Assembly: GCF_007954355.1 (NCBI RefSeq)
Contig: NZ_VOLR01000012.1
Location: forward strand, 62,001 to 126,000
DNA from: Colwellia hornerae
GTDB taxonomy: Bacteria; Pseudomonadota; Gammaproteobacteria; Enterobacterales; Alteromonadaceae
DNA length: 64,000 bases
Reading direction: 5' to 3'
Part shown: positions 1 to 8,870 of the stretch, in pieces
Position numbering within the stretch: position 1 is the first letter of the stretch
How the letters are laid out: the number at the start of each line of letters is the position of its first letter
The notes under the pieces: generated by a model
What the model was told of the DNA's origin: nothing
The model's database searches: none
Seen by the model: only the letters and a program-made list of their open reading frames with translations
Position numbers and translations under genes: made by a program

Positions 1-202
1 GGGCAAGAATTTCTGGACGCTTTTTAATGACTATCTTGGTGGTATCACCGGGTTTATCTTCTGCTTTTGTGGTGTCTTTCTGCTCTGGCTCTTGTTGCTT
101 TTTGGTTGTATTTTCTTCTTGGTAGGGCAACGCATAACTATTAACAGTACTGCTGCTAAAAAGACAAAAAATGATGAGTGAAACTAAAACACGGAAAGAC
201 AT
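1..202 (-). CDS. Secreted protein of unknown function, N-terminal part only
   Basis: An open frame starts with ATG at 202 and runs leftward off the window, so only 67 codons are seen. The first about 24 residues form a clear signal peptide (MSFRVLVSLIIFCLF core, then SYA before LPYQ). The mature start is polar and rich in Lys, Glu, Gln and Thr, like a flexible linker. I do not recognise the family. It lies downstream of rluA on the same strand, about 100 bp away. Confidence 0.6.
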   Translation of the reverse strand, partial: MSFRVLVSLIIFCLFSSSTVNSYALPYQEENTTKKQQEPEQKDTTKAEDKPGDTTKIVIKKRPEILA

Positions 203-306
203 AAGTTCCTTAGATAATTGCAGCGGCAAGCACTTACCGAAAATTGTTTTATAGACTAGTGATCAATTATCGGCAAATACTTTATTTTCTTAACAAAAAA
301 AATTCA

Positions 307-1047
307 TTAAAGAAACGGACAAGGAACTTTGAACGTGAGCGTCTTCTCGGTACAAGGATGCGCTAGCTCTAACATCTGCGCATGTAATAATAACCGTGAA
401 CTTGCAGTAACCGCTGACTCATGTGAATATAATCTATCACCCAAGATAGGATGGCCTAAAAATAACATATGGACACGCAGTTGATGAGAACGCCCGGTAA
501 TCGGGGTTAACTCCACTAGGGTACTGGGCACCGAGTTAGCATCAGTGTCTCGAGATAATACCTGGTAATGGGTCAGCGATTGTTTACCGCGTTCATGGTC
601 AACCATTTGTCGTGGACGATTTGGCCAGTCACAGATAAGCGGCTGATCTACCGAACCCTTATCATCTTTCATATGGCCATAGACACGGGCAATATAGCTT
701 TTTTTTGTTTCACGTTGTTGAAACATTCGGCTAATCGCAACATGTGCAGGTTTGTGCAACGCCATGATCAAGATACCTGATGTTGCCATATCAAGTCGGT
801 GAACCACAGTTGCCGTTGGTAGCACTTTATTGACTCGACTTTGTAAACAGTCTTTATGAGCGGGTAAACGGCCTGAAACCGTTAGTAAACCACTTTGTTT
901 ATTAAGCACAACAATATCATTATCGCGATAAATTATCTCAAGATAAGGCGACATAGGTGGGCAATAAACAAATTCAGGGTTTGGTGCCATTGGCACCACC
1001 TCTTGTAATGGTTGTTGTTCATTTGGCTTTTCTTGCTGGCTTGACAT
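307..1047 (-). CDS. rluA: RluA-type pseudouridine synthase (23S rRNA U746 / tRNA U32)
   Basis: A 246-residue RluA-family pseudouridine synthase. The catalytic HRLD motif is at residues 83-86 (Asp86), followed by the usual TSG segment, and the C-terminal part has the family motif ITGRSHQLRVHM. RluA isomerises uridine in helix 35 of 23S rRNA and at position 32 of some tRNAs in the cytoplasm. The N-terminus is about 25 polar residues longer than in short RluA proteins. It begins 2 bp after the rapA stop on the same strand; the rapA-rluA pair is also adjacent in Escherichia coli, which supports the RluA assignment over other Rlu paralogues and implies co-transcription. Confidence 0.9.
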   Translation of the reverse strand: MSSQQEKPNEQQPLQEVVPMAPNPEFVYCPPMSPYLEIIYRDNDIVVLNKQSGLLTVSGRLPAHKDCLQSRVNKVLPTATVVHRLDMATSGILIMALHKPAHVAISRMFQQRETKKSYIARVYGHMKDDKGSVDQPLICDWPNRPRQMVDHERGKQSLTHYQVLSRDTDANSVPSTLVELTPITGRSHQLRVHMLFLGHPILGDRLYSHESAVTASSRLLLHAQMLELAHPCTEKTLTFKVPCPFL

Positions 1048-1049
1048 AA

Positions 1050-3977
1050 TTAGTTACTCACCACAATTAAACGTATCGCTTCAAATTTTAACTGTGCTTT
1101 GCCTATATAGTGACTTAATTCATTTTGCTGTACTTTGATAAAGTCGAGTTCTTGCTGGCGAACACTTGGGTTAATGGTTTTTAGTGCCGTTAAACGTTGA
1201 AACTCTGCATCTAAGGTTTTATGCATATTGGCTAGAGCTTTTTCTTGAATACTCATCACTTGGGGTTTTGCATGTGCTTCAGCTTTTGCGACTAACGGTG
1301 TTACTTGATCTTTTAAAGCTTTAACAAGTTGTAAAGCCACTTGTTTTTTAACTGGCGCAAGCTGTTGATCTAGAACGTTTTCACCGACCTTGTCGGCTAA
1401 GTCAGTACCATTTTTATCAACCAAGACACGTATTGGCGTAGTCGGTAAATAACGCCCCAGTTGTAAGTGACTCGGCGCTGTTGCTTCAATCGTAAAAATA
1501 CATTCGATAAAAAATGTGCCGGCGGGCAAAGCTGGGTTTTTCAATAAACCTATGCTCGAGTTACCCGTTTGATCACTAAGCACTAAATCCATTGCGCCTC
1601 GCACCATAGGGTGGTCCCAAGTTAACAAGTGATAATCTTCACAAGCTAGCGCAGTATCTCGATCAAAGGTAATAGTGGTGCCATCATCAGGCAAGCAAGG
1701 AAAATTACCGCAAAGCATATGCTCACTAGGCTGTAAAGCTATGGCATTATCGGACTTGTCGTCTTGAGTAATACCAAAGACATCAAGTACTTGAAACATA
1801 AATTGTGGTAATTCAATTTGTTGATCCAGTGCTGAAATTTCTTTAACTAGCTGATGAGAACGACCTTGACCAGAAGAACGTAATTCTAATAACTTATCCC
1901 GTCCTGACTCTAATTCAGTTTTAAGCGCTAAGTGCTGATTATGGCTTTCATTAATTAATTTTTCAGCAGCGGTCGATTGCCACTGCGCTGTTAAGGCTAA
2001 ATCAAACAGTTTTTCACCAAACTTATCAAAAATAGCTCGGCCAGTGATACAAGTATGTTCAAAAGCATTTAAACCCTTTTGATACCAGTCAAAGAGTAAC
2101 CCTTGCGCGGAATCGGTAAAATAGGGCACATGTAAACGAATGGTTTGTGTCTGTCCGATACGGTCTAAACGACCAATACGCTGTTCTAAAAGATCGGGGT
2201 TGCTAGGTAAGTCAAATAACACTAGATGATGTGCAAATTGAAAATTTCGACCCTCACTGCCTATTTCAGAACAAAGCAAACATTGTGCACTGTCTTCGTC
2301 TTGGGCAAAATAAGCCGCGGCTTTATCGCGTTCAAATATACTCAAACCTTCATGGAAGACCGCCGCGCGAATACCTTCTTTTACGCGTAACGCCGCTTCT
2401 AAGTCAATCGCTGTTTGTGCGTGTGCACAAATGACCAATAACTTTTCTTTTTTCAGTGTTTGTAATAATTCGATTAAATAGTCAACTCGGGGGTCGATAT
2501 CAGTCCAATTTTCATGGCTGTTTAATGAGAAGAGAATTTCAGGGGTAAAAATTTGTTTAGCTTGAGCCAAGGTTTTTAAATTGTCGCTAGTGTCCGACAA
2601 TAAAAACTCATTGATTTGCTCTTGATAAGCCTCTGGTAACGCTAAAGGTGTTGAATGCAATTCACGTTCTGGGAAACCTTTGATGGTATTTCTGCTGTTT
2701 CTAAAAAGAATACGGCCAGTGCCATGACGATCGAGAAGTTGTGTCAGTACTTGTTCGCGTGATGCGTTTTGCGTAAGGATTTCGGTATCGTTAGGCGTTT
2801 TTATGTTGATATTGGTTAAGTGTTGACTGATATCAGTTTCTTTTAATAGCTTAGTCAATGTTGCTTGTTGTGCGGCAGATAAAGCATCTTTAGCAACCAA
2901 GGCATTGGCGGCATTAGCGACTTCAGTATAATGGCTTTCTTCTTCTGTAAACTTTTGATAATCAAAAAAACGGTCAGGGTCAAGTAAGCGTAAACGCGCA
3001 AAATGGCTTTCATGGCCGAGTTGATCAGGCGTTGCCGTTAATAATAAAACTCCTGGAATAGTTTGGGCTAATTGCTCAATACATAAATACTCAAGGCTAG
3101 GGGTGTCTTGATGCCAATTTAAGTGGTGAGCTTCATCAACCACCATTAAATCCCAGTCTTCTGCAATTAGCTCTTCATACCACTGTGGATTTTTGGTGAC
3201 AAAGTCTAAATTAACCAGCACCAGTTGTTCGCTACTGAATGGATTTTCTTGTTCACCTGAGTTTTTTATTTCTTGGCAACGTTCACTATCAAAAATACTA
3301 AAATGTAAGTTAAAGCGGCGTAACATTTCTACCAACCACTGATGCATGAGTGATTCAGGAACAATAATTAAAATACGCTGGGCACGACCGGTGACAAGCT
3401 GTTGATGAATAATTAAACCCGCCTCAATGGTTTTACCTAAACCGACTTCATCGGCAAGTAATACGCGAGGTGCAAATCTACAGCCAACTTCTTCAGCAAT
3501 ATATAACTGATGAGGTATTAAACTGACTCTGCCGCCACTTAAGCCCATTAATGGCGATTGCTGCTGGGTATGCTGGTGCTTTAAGCTATCTTTGCGTAAC
3601 CGGAACCAGTCGAGACGGTCAACTTGACCGTTGAGTAGTCGATCGTGCGGTTTATTAAATTTGATAAAGTGGTCGATCATCACTTCTTTTAGCGAGGTTT
3701 CTTCACCGGTATCTTGGCGGTTACCGTGATAAGTCAAAAGATTGTCAATATCTTCAACCCGTTCAACCTTTAGCATCCAGCCTTCATGGCTAGGAATACT
3801 GTCACCTTGGTTGAAAATAACACGTGTTAATGGTGCATTTGCTATGGCATATTGGCGCGATTCACCGGTAGCGGTAAATAAAATAGAAACAAAACGGTGT
3901 TCAACCGTTAATACCGTGCCTAATCCTTGATCCGACTCTCCGTCACTTATCCATCGTTGACCAGGGTAAAAAACCAT
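1050..3977 (-). CDS. rapA: RNA polymerase-associated SWI2/SNF2 ATPase RapA (HepA)
   Basis: A 975-residue SWI2/SNF2 ATPase that binds RNA polymerase and promotes its recycling. The N-terminus PGQRWISDGESDQGLGT matches the RapA Tudor-like region. Helicase motifs follow in order: LLADEVGLGKTIEAG (Walker A), VVDEAHHL (DEAH box), LLTATPDQLG, then SEIGSEGRNFQFAHHLV and EQRIGRLDRIGQ of the second RecA lobe. The end RLIVVSN matches the family C-terminus. The frame is open upstream to 4049, but I place the start at the ATG at 3977 because a GGAG ribosome site lies 7-8 nt ahead of it and homology begins there. Confidence 0.95.
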   Translation of the reverse strand: MVFYPGQRWISDGESDQGLGTVLTVEHRFVSILFTATGESRQYAIANAPLTRVIFNQGDSIPSHEGWMLKVERVEDIDNLLTYHGNRQDTGEETSLKEVMIDHFIKFNKPHDRLLNGQVDRLDWFRLRKDSLKHQHTQQQSPLMGLSGGRVSLIPHQLYIAEEVGCRFAPRVLLADEVGLGKTIEAGLIIHQQLVTGRAQRILIIVPESLMHQWLVEMLRRFNLHFSIFDSERCQEIKNSGEQENPFSSEQLVLVNLDFVTKNPQWYEELIAEDWDLMVVDEAHHLNWHQDTPSLEYLCIEQLAQTIPGVLLLTATPDQLGHESHFARLRLLDPDRFFDYQKFTEEESHYTEVANAANALVAKDALSAAQQATLTKLLKETDISQHLTNINIKTPNDTEILTQNASREQVLTQLLDRHGTGRILFRNSRNTIKGFPERELHSTPLALPEAYQEQINEFLLSDTSDNLKTLAQAKQIFTPEILFSLNSHENWTDIDPRVDYLIELLQTLKKEKLLVICAHAQTAIDLEAALRVKEGIRAAVFHEGLSIFERDKAAAYFAQDEDSAQCLLCSEIGSEGRNFQFAHHLVLFDLPSNPDLLEQRIGRLDRIGQTQTIRLHVPYFTDSAQGLLFDWYQKGLNAFEHTCITGRAIFDKFGEKLFDLALTAQWQSTAAEKLINESHNQHLALKTELESGRDKLLELRSSGQGRSHQLVKEISALDQQIELPQFMFQVLDVFGITQDDKSDNAIALQPSEHMLCGNFPCLPDDGTTITFDRDTALACEDYHLLTWDHPMVRGAMDLVLSDQTGNSSIGLLKNPALPAGTFFIECIFTIEATAPSHLQLGRYLPTTPIRVLVDKNGTDLADKVGENVLDQQLAPVKKQVALQLVKALKDQVTPLVAKAEAHAKPQVMSIQEKALANMHKTLDAEFQRLTALKTINPSVRQQELDFIKVQQNELSHYIGKAQLKFEAIRLIVVSN

Positions 3978-4331
3978 ATAAAAACTCCAAAAATTAAAAC
4001 CTTGCACGATTTCTAAAAGCTTGTGCAACAGAACACGCCAATACGGCATTAAAAAAGGGCGCTATAGTAACGTTAATCATAGCTAGGATCACCAAAAAAT
4101 GCCGAGAATTTACAAAAGGGGCTAATAAAGTTTGTCTAAGGACAAATAATCTTTCGATGTCACTTGCCAGTGATAAATTTAGCTGGCAAAGTAAATTATC
4201 ATTCACGTAATAAGGTGATCGGTAAAGGTATAGTTACTGTTTTTGGTTTTTTAGTCGCAGTTGAAGACTAAGTGATTAAGCTTACTTAACGATTCTTCTG
4301 TGTCACGTTAACTTAGATAGGAGATCTTCGT
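3978..4331. other. Divergent intergenic region between rapA and phoH2
   Basis: This 354-bp stretch separates the leftward rapA from the rightward phoH2 and must contain both promoters. The only clear signals are the GGAG sites next to each start codon (rapA 3977, phoH2 4332). Short open frames in it overlap the rapA start and look like chance. Confidence 0.5.
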
Positions 4332-5405
4332 ATGAATGATGAAAAAATTATTTACGTATTAGACACAAATATTTTATTACACGAACCTTTCGCTTTCCTC
4401 TCTTTTAAAGAGCATGACGTGGTTGTTCCCATGACAGTGCTTGAAGAATTAGACTCCATTAAAGACCGCCGCAAAGATGTTAGTCGAGATGCCCGTGTTG
4501 CGATACGTGCACTTGAAGATACGCTTGTTGATGCCACACCTGAAGAAGTTCTTGCCGGTGTTAAATTACCTCAAAATGATGAAGAACATCCCAGTGGTCG
4601 TTTATCGATCTTTAATGATTATACTTTAGAGCAAAAAGCAGGCTGCTTATCTTTTAATGAAAATGACAACCGGATAATTAACGCCGCTTTACATCTGCAG
4701 AAAAAAAAGGCTCCCAACAAAGTTGTGCTGGTGACAAAAGATATTAATATGCGCTTAAAAGCTAAAGGAGCCGGTTTAGCTTATGTTGAGGATTACCGAA
4801 CAGATCAGCTCATTGATGATATTAAATTTTTAACTAAAGGCTATCACAAGTTTGAAGGCGATTTTTGGCAACATGTTAATGAGTGTGAAAGTGAAACTGA
4901 AGGTCGAAATACCACCCACTACATTAAGCGCGATGTCCTTCCTAATACCTACATGAACGAATACCTTATTGATGATAGTGACAATTTTGCTGGTAAAGTT
5001 ACCGGTTGGGATGATGAAAAATTGGCGATAATGGATTTAAGTCGAGACCGTTTAATGGCAAAACAAGCATGGGGAATTCATCCTAAAAATATTTATCAGG
5101 GTATGGCACTAGATGCTTTGCTTGACCCGAGTATAGATTTAGTGATTCTTACTGGGCCAGCAGGTTGTGGGAAAACGGGTGTCAATAGGCGAAAAACAGT
5201 AAAATACGTTAAGACCATGATCAGTAGTCGTAATGAGAGACATCAGTATGTTTACAACCCAAATATTATCTCTATCAAAAATTTACCTTTATCTATAACT
5301 TCGACAATCGATGAATTAAATATACATAGAGAATATTTAATTCATGAATCAATATTAGATTCTATTGAAAAAGTTAAAGAGTTTACTTATTTGGAGGCAG
5401 TGTAA
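4332..5405 (+). pseudogene. Host PIN-PhoH ATPase gene (phoH2 type), 5' part, fused to an element-encoded tail
   Basis: Residues 1 to about 282 are the N-terminal half of a two-domain PhoH2 protein. The PIN nuclease domain (LDTNILLHEP, then acidic residues in NDNRIIN and TKDINMR) is intact, and the ATPase begins and reaches the P-loop GPAGCGKT. Homology stops there at about 5176. The frame continues for about 75 unrelated codons and stops at 5403-5405, overlapping by 1 bp (TAATG) the ATG of the complete phoH2 copy downstream. The missing ATPase half is found at 41052-41587. The product would be a PIN domain with a P-loop but no Walker B. A GGAG site precedes the start. Confidence 0.9.
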
Positions 5406-6790
5406 TGAAAAACCCCAATGAGAATCGTAACCCTCGCGTACTTGATACCTCAGCACTAGTTCACGATCCAAAAAGCCTATTAGCATATCGTGATGACGTA
5501 TATATCTGTTTAACCGTGCTAGAAGAGTTAGACAATTTAAAAGAGCGGTTGGATAAAAGTGTTAGTCAAGATGCTCGTCTTGTTATTAGAATGCTTGAAG
5601 ACATTATAAATGGTCATTCCAGCGAGGATATGGAAAAAGGTATTCAGTTGCCATCTACGGAAACAGCAAAGCGAGGTAAGCTATTTATTGGTATAGATAC
5701 TCAGCTAGATTTTGCAAAAGAATTGAAATATGCAGTTGGTAGTGATGCGGATAATCGTATTATTAATTACGCGCTTCATATGCAAAATGAATTAGGCCAA
5801 GCTGTAACTATTGTCAGTCGTGATATAAATATGCGCCTAAAAGCAAGAACGATTGGCGTAGATGCGGAAGATGTTTTAGTTGATAATCAAATTTCGGATA
5901 TTGATTTACTATACACAGGGGTACAGTCATTTACAGGTGATTTATTTGACCGTTGTGAAGAAGAAAAAGATTTCGCTATGTCAGGGAAATTATATCGGTT
6001 TAATCGTGATATTTTCAACGATGAAGCGCAACCTAACATGTATTGGTATGATGAAGTTGGTCATATAGGAAAAATTAAAGAAGTTAATGAAGAGCATGTA
6101 TTTACGACATTACTTCAACGAAAGCAGGATAAAATTTGGGGAATACTTCCTAAAAACCCACGACAAGCGGTGGCTTTAGACCAACTTATCGATCCTGATT
6201 TGGACTTAAATATCCTTCTCGGCCCCGCCGGTTCAGGTAAAACATTTTTAGCAATTGCGGCAGGATTGCACCAAGTGATCGAAACAAAACAATATAAAAA
6301 AATAGTGGTTGTGAGAAGCCGTGATTTTATGGATGATGACCCAGGTTTTTTACCGGGAGATCTGAAAGAAAAATCTTTGCCGTTACTAGCAGGAGTTACG
6401 GATGCTTTGATTTCAATGCATTCAGGTGACGATGATGATGAAAAGAGCACTAGTGCGACAGTAGAACATATTATTGATAGAGCTAATATAGAATTCACGT
6501 CAATGGCGTACTTTAGAGGTAGATCTATTGATGATGCAGTTTTAATCATTGATGAAGCCCAGAATATGACTAGAGCGCAAATGAAAGGAATGCTCAGTCG
6601 AGGAGGGAAAAATTGCCGTACTATTGTGCTTGGTAACCTTGCTCAAATCGATGATCGGTTCGTGACTGCAACTAGCTCTGGTGCAAGTGCCGCTGTCAAC
6701 ATCTACCGTGACTATGAGAAGTGTAGTATTTTGATATTTGATGAAGTTGAACGAAGTTCTCTGGCTGAATTCACTGAAAAGAATTTTTAA
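5405..6790 (+). CDS. Complete, diverged PIN-PhoH2 ATPase carried by the element (replacement copy)
   Basis: A full-length 461-residue PhoH2-type protein. The N-terminal PIN domain starts with LDTSALVHDP and keeps its acidic residues (EELDNL, DADNRI, SRDINMR). The ATPase has Walker A GPAGSGKT, Walker B VLIIDEAQNM, GNLAQID and RSSLAEF. Family members couple RNA unwinding to PIN ribonuclease activity. It resembles the broken host protein throughout but is clearly diverged, so it is an imported orthologue, not a recent duplicate. Its ATG overlaps the stop of the chimeric upstream frame (TAATG) and GGAGG lies 9 nt ahead, indicating translational coupling. A hairpin terminator follows at 6803. Confidence 0.93.
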   Translation: MKNPNENRNPRVLDTSALVHDPKSLLAYRDDVYICLTVLEELDNLKERLDKSVSQDARLVIRMLEDIINGHSSEDMEKGIQLPSTETAKRGKLFIGIDTQLDFAKELKYAVGSDADNRIINYALHMQNELGQAVTIVSRDINMRLKARTIGVDAEDVLVDNQISDIDLLYTGVQSFTGDLFDRCEEEKDFAMSGKLYRFNRDIFNDEAQPNMYWYDEVGHIGKIKEVNEEHVFTTLLQRKQDKIWGILPKNPRQAVALDQLIDPDLDLNILLGPAGSGKTFLAIAAGLHQVIETKQYKKIVVVRSRDFMDDDPGFLPGDLKEKSLPLLAGVTDALISMHSGDDDDEKSTSATVEHIIDRANIEFTSMAYFRGRSIDDAVLIIDEAQNMTRAQMKGMLSRGGKNCRTIVLGNLAQIDDRFVTATSSGASAAVNIYRDYEKCSILIFDEVERSSLAEFTEKNF

Positions 6791-6802
6791 TCCCACCATA
6801 AT

Positions 6803-6824
6803 AAAGGCTGCTTTTGCAGCCTTT
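6803..6824 (+). terminator. Hairpin after the replacement phoH2
   Basis: Perfect 9-bp stem AAAGGCTGC / GCAGCCTTT with a TTTT loop, 12 bp after the stop codon. It resembles in position and form the terminator after the host phoH2 3' part at 41615. The downstream U tract is poor. Confidence 0.65.
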
Positions 6825-7156
6825 AAATACCAATAACTTCTTTTGTTTGGGGCAATAGATCGGGTAAAAGCGGACGGTTATAATGCATAATCTTTACAGC
6901 CATATATCAAGATATTATCGTAGTGGCTTTTCTTTTCTTACATATGGATAATTACACCAGCTTCGCCACTCAATTACATCTTTTTTTGCAGTAAATAACA
7001 TTTGTTTTACCAAACCAATAACCGTTAAATTGACCTCCGAGAAATCAATGGTAAATCATCACTATGATACGATAGATGACGTGTGACTGCCATAGTTACT
7101 GAGTGCAAAGAAACTGGTAAGCTATTACTTTCTTCACAACATAATTAATATGACAG
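6825..7156. other. Gene-free stretch holding the first 23-bp repeat array
   Basis: No coding frame of note. It contains the leftmost iterated array (6946-7038). At 6866 there is AAAAGCGGACG, a string that returns at about 8695 and, inverted, at about 24530; these sit outside or beside the arrays and may be scars of older elements. Confidence 0.4.
6946..7038 (-). repeat. Array L1: four units of a degenerate 23-bp repeat
   Basis: Read on the minus strand, units start at 7037, 7015, 6992 and 6969, that is every 22-23 bp. The consensus is roughly GTGGC, 5-7 variable bases, then ATGTAATTGA. The outermost unit ends in GTAATTATCC at 6946. The same unit and the same tip (GTAATTATCC) occur in inverted orientation at 24745-24857. 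Confidence 0.65.
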
Positions 7157-7348
7157 ATGGATAATGAAAATATTGTACGTTTAGGTCAAGAGCTGCAAAG
7201 GTTGCTGCCTTTTGGGATAGAGGGAATAACTTCTAAAAAACAATATGTGCAAGTAATTGAGCTTATTGATCAGCTTACTAATGATAGAAATTGGGAGTTG
7301 CTTGATATACTTGTACCTGCTATCACTACCTATGATGATGCACATTAA
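7157..7348 (+). CDS. Short protein like the N-terminal part of a HigA/YgjM-type antitoxin
   Basis: A 63-residue frame. The segment ITSKKQYVQVIELIDQL … LLDILVPAITTYDD resembles the N-terminal helical region of HigA-like antitoxins (E. coli HigA has NEEQYTQALELVDHL and LVCAKITAWEE at matching spacing). The C-terminal HTH that makes such a protein a DNA-binding antitoxin is absent, and no toxin gene is beside it, so it is probably a remnant. No good ribosome site is visible. Confidence 0.4.
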   Translation: MDNENIVRLGQELQRLLPFGIEGITSKKQYVQVIELIDQLTNDRNWELLDILVPAITTYDDAH

Positions 7349-7636
7349 AGTTTAATACTTCATTTACATTGGATCTAAACAATTAGCGATCAATTGTCGT
7401 TAAGATCCTAGGGCATGTCAATTAATATACGATAGCTGCACCTTAAATTTTCAATGTAGGGCTTGCTCAGCGAAGGTTTGACGTAAGACATTGATATAGT
7501 TAAAGTCTATGTGAGGTGGCTGGAGACATTACCCCACTCGACCAAATTTGACTGACACCTGACCAACCTTCTGTGATGTATTCAGTCTATATAGCTATAC
7601 TTGAATTATTTAAAACTTCACAATGGCTAAGGAATC

Positions 7637-8164
7637 ATGATGAAAAATTTTAAAAATATCATCATAAAAGAAGTCTCGAAACTCACTTGTGACGGCTGTG
7701 GTGAGCAAGCAACTCCAAGTGATTATGCATTTCATGAATTTATTAGTATAAACCAGCGTTGCGGCTATGGCTCTATTCATGGGGATGGTAATCAGTTTAG
7801 CATTGATTTATGCCAGCAATGCTTTGCCAATATGTGTGGTGATAGCTTAAGAGTTACAGAGCCTAATAATGAAAAGCATAAAGACAAAGAACTATTAGAA
7901 TATCACAATATTTTTGAGGGAATTACGCAATCAATAAAAGAAGCAAGTAGTTTGAAGCATGACAGTGATTTACGAATGGCAGCACAAGATATGTTATCAG
8001 CGAATAAAATATCCAATCAAGGTGAACTTACTGTTGCATTAAAACGTGTAGAACAGCTTTGGGATGCTCAATACCATAGCGTTGAAGGAAGTGAGCTTCA
8101 CCAGCTTGCCAATTTAATATGTGATTATGAGGGTAAAGCTGGGACTCATATTTTAACGAAGTAG
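7637..8164 (+). CDS. Zinc-ribbon-like protein with a HigA-like C-terminal segment
   Basis: A 175-residue frame. The N-terminal half has paired Cys (CDGCG at about 18, then DLCQQC at about 57) framing HEFISI…GYGSIHGDG, a pattern seen in small uncharacterised cysteine proteins. The C-terminal part (ELTVALKRVEQLWDAQ … ELHQLANLICDYE) again looks like the N-terminal segment of HigA-type antitoxins, but without the HTH. It may be a fusion formed by decay between two genes. Function unknown. AAGGAAT precedes the ATG. Confidence 0.5.
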   Translation: MMKNFKNIIIKEVSKLTCDGCGEQATPSDYAFHEFISINQRCGYGSIHGDGNQFSIDLCQQCFANMCGDSLRVTEPNNEKHKDKELLEYHNIFEGITQSIKEASSLKHDSDLRMAAQDMLSANKISNQGELTVALKRVEQLWDAQYHSVEGSELHQLANLICDYEGKAGTHILTK

Positions 8165-8870
8165 ATGTTGCATCCGATGATTTTATGGCAGAGCGTGAAA
8201 TCATAATTGAACAAAAAGGTGATCCAAAAGTGCTACTCAAAGATTCTGAAGCCAATAAGTTTTTCACTGAAGAAGGAGCACCTGAGTCTACTATGGATGA
8301 AGACATTGAACTGAAAAAATAGTCGGTCAACGTGAAATTGAAGTCGATATTGATGACTTGTGAGGCGTTTGGATCAATTGGAAAACCTCTACTATCAGTG
8401 CCACCTAATTGCATTTAGCTAAGCCACTCAATTACATTTAACTGTGCCACAAGATATTTTGATCTTATTGAGTATATTCAATACTGCTAAGTCAAACTTT
8501 GCCACATTCCTGACCAAAATTAGTCCTCAAAATAAGGCAGATTTATGTTCCCTTAGATACGAAACCAGACGTAAGCCCTGGCTTATCTAGCGATGAGTAA
8601 TCTGACGCAAAACAGCCCTGCGTTAGATAATAAAATTGTTCTAAGTTTCATCAGAAATCTATAAAGTCAAAAATTCAAATTTGATTAAAAACACCAAAAG
8701 CGGACGTTCGATTAATATTATTTTAGCGATTAAAAATTTATGATTCTATGGCGCTACGGGGCACTTAGTGAGATAGAGTATATTTATTGAGCCATTGTAA
8801 ATGTACCGAAATTTACAATGGCTCTATTGCTGAAGAACACATAGCTTGAATACTTTACTTATTAATAAAA
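8165..8870. other. Decayed DNA with a broken small frame and array L2
   Basis: A 45-codon frame at 8185-8322 (MAEREIIIEQKGD…) breaks by frameshift near 8318; the other frame continues with QREIEVDIDDL to about 8361, so this is probably a decayed gene of unknown type. The repeat array L2 lies at 8380-8450, with a further GTGGC unit start at 8505. The rest (8520-8870) is AT-rich with no feature I can support. Confidence 0.4.
8380..8450 (-). repeat. Array L2: three units of the 23-bp repeat
   Basis: On the minus strand GTGGC starts at 8450, 8427 and 8404, exactly 23 bp apart; the first two units read GTGGCACAGTTAAATGTAAT and GTGGCTTAGCTAAATGCAAT. The tip, GGAAAACC read on the plus strand, is at 8380. 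Orientation is the same as L1 and opposite to R1 and R2. Confidence 0.65.

Noticed and set aside
5405-6790. Second phoH2 as a simple tandem duplication of the host gene
   Set aside because: The two proteins are diverged over their whole length, and the copy lies inside the insertion boundary while the host gene's own 3' half is 36 kb away.
6115-6799. Long minus-strand open frames opposite the replacement phoH2
   Set aside because: They mirror the codon pattern of the real gene and have no start signals or recognisable domains.
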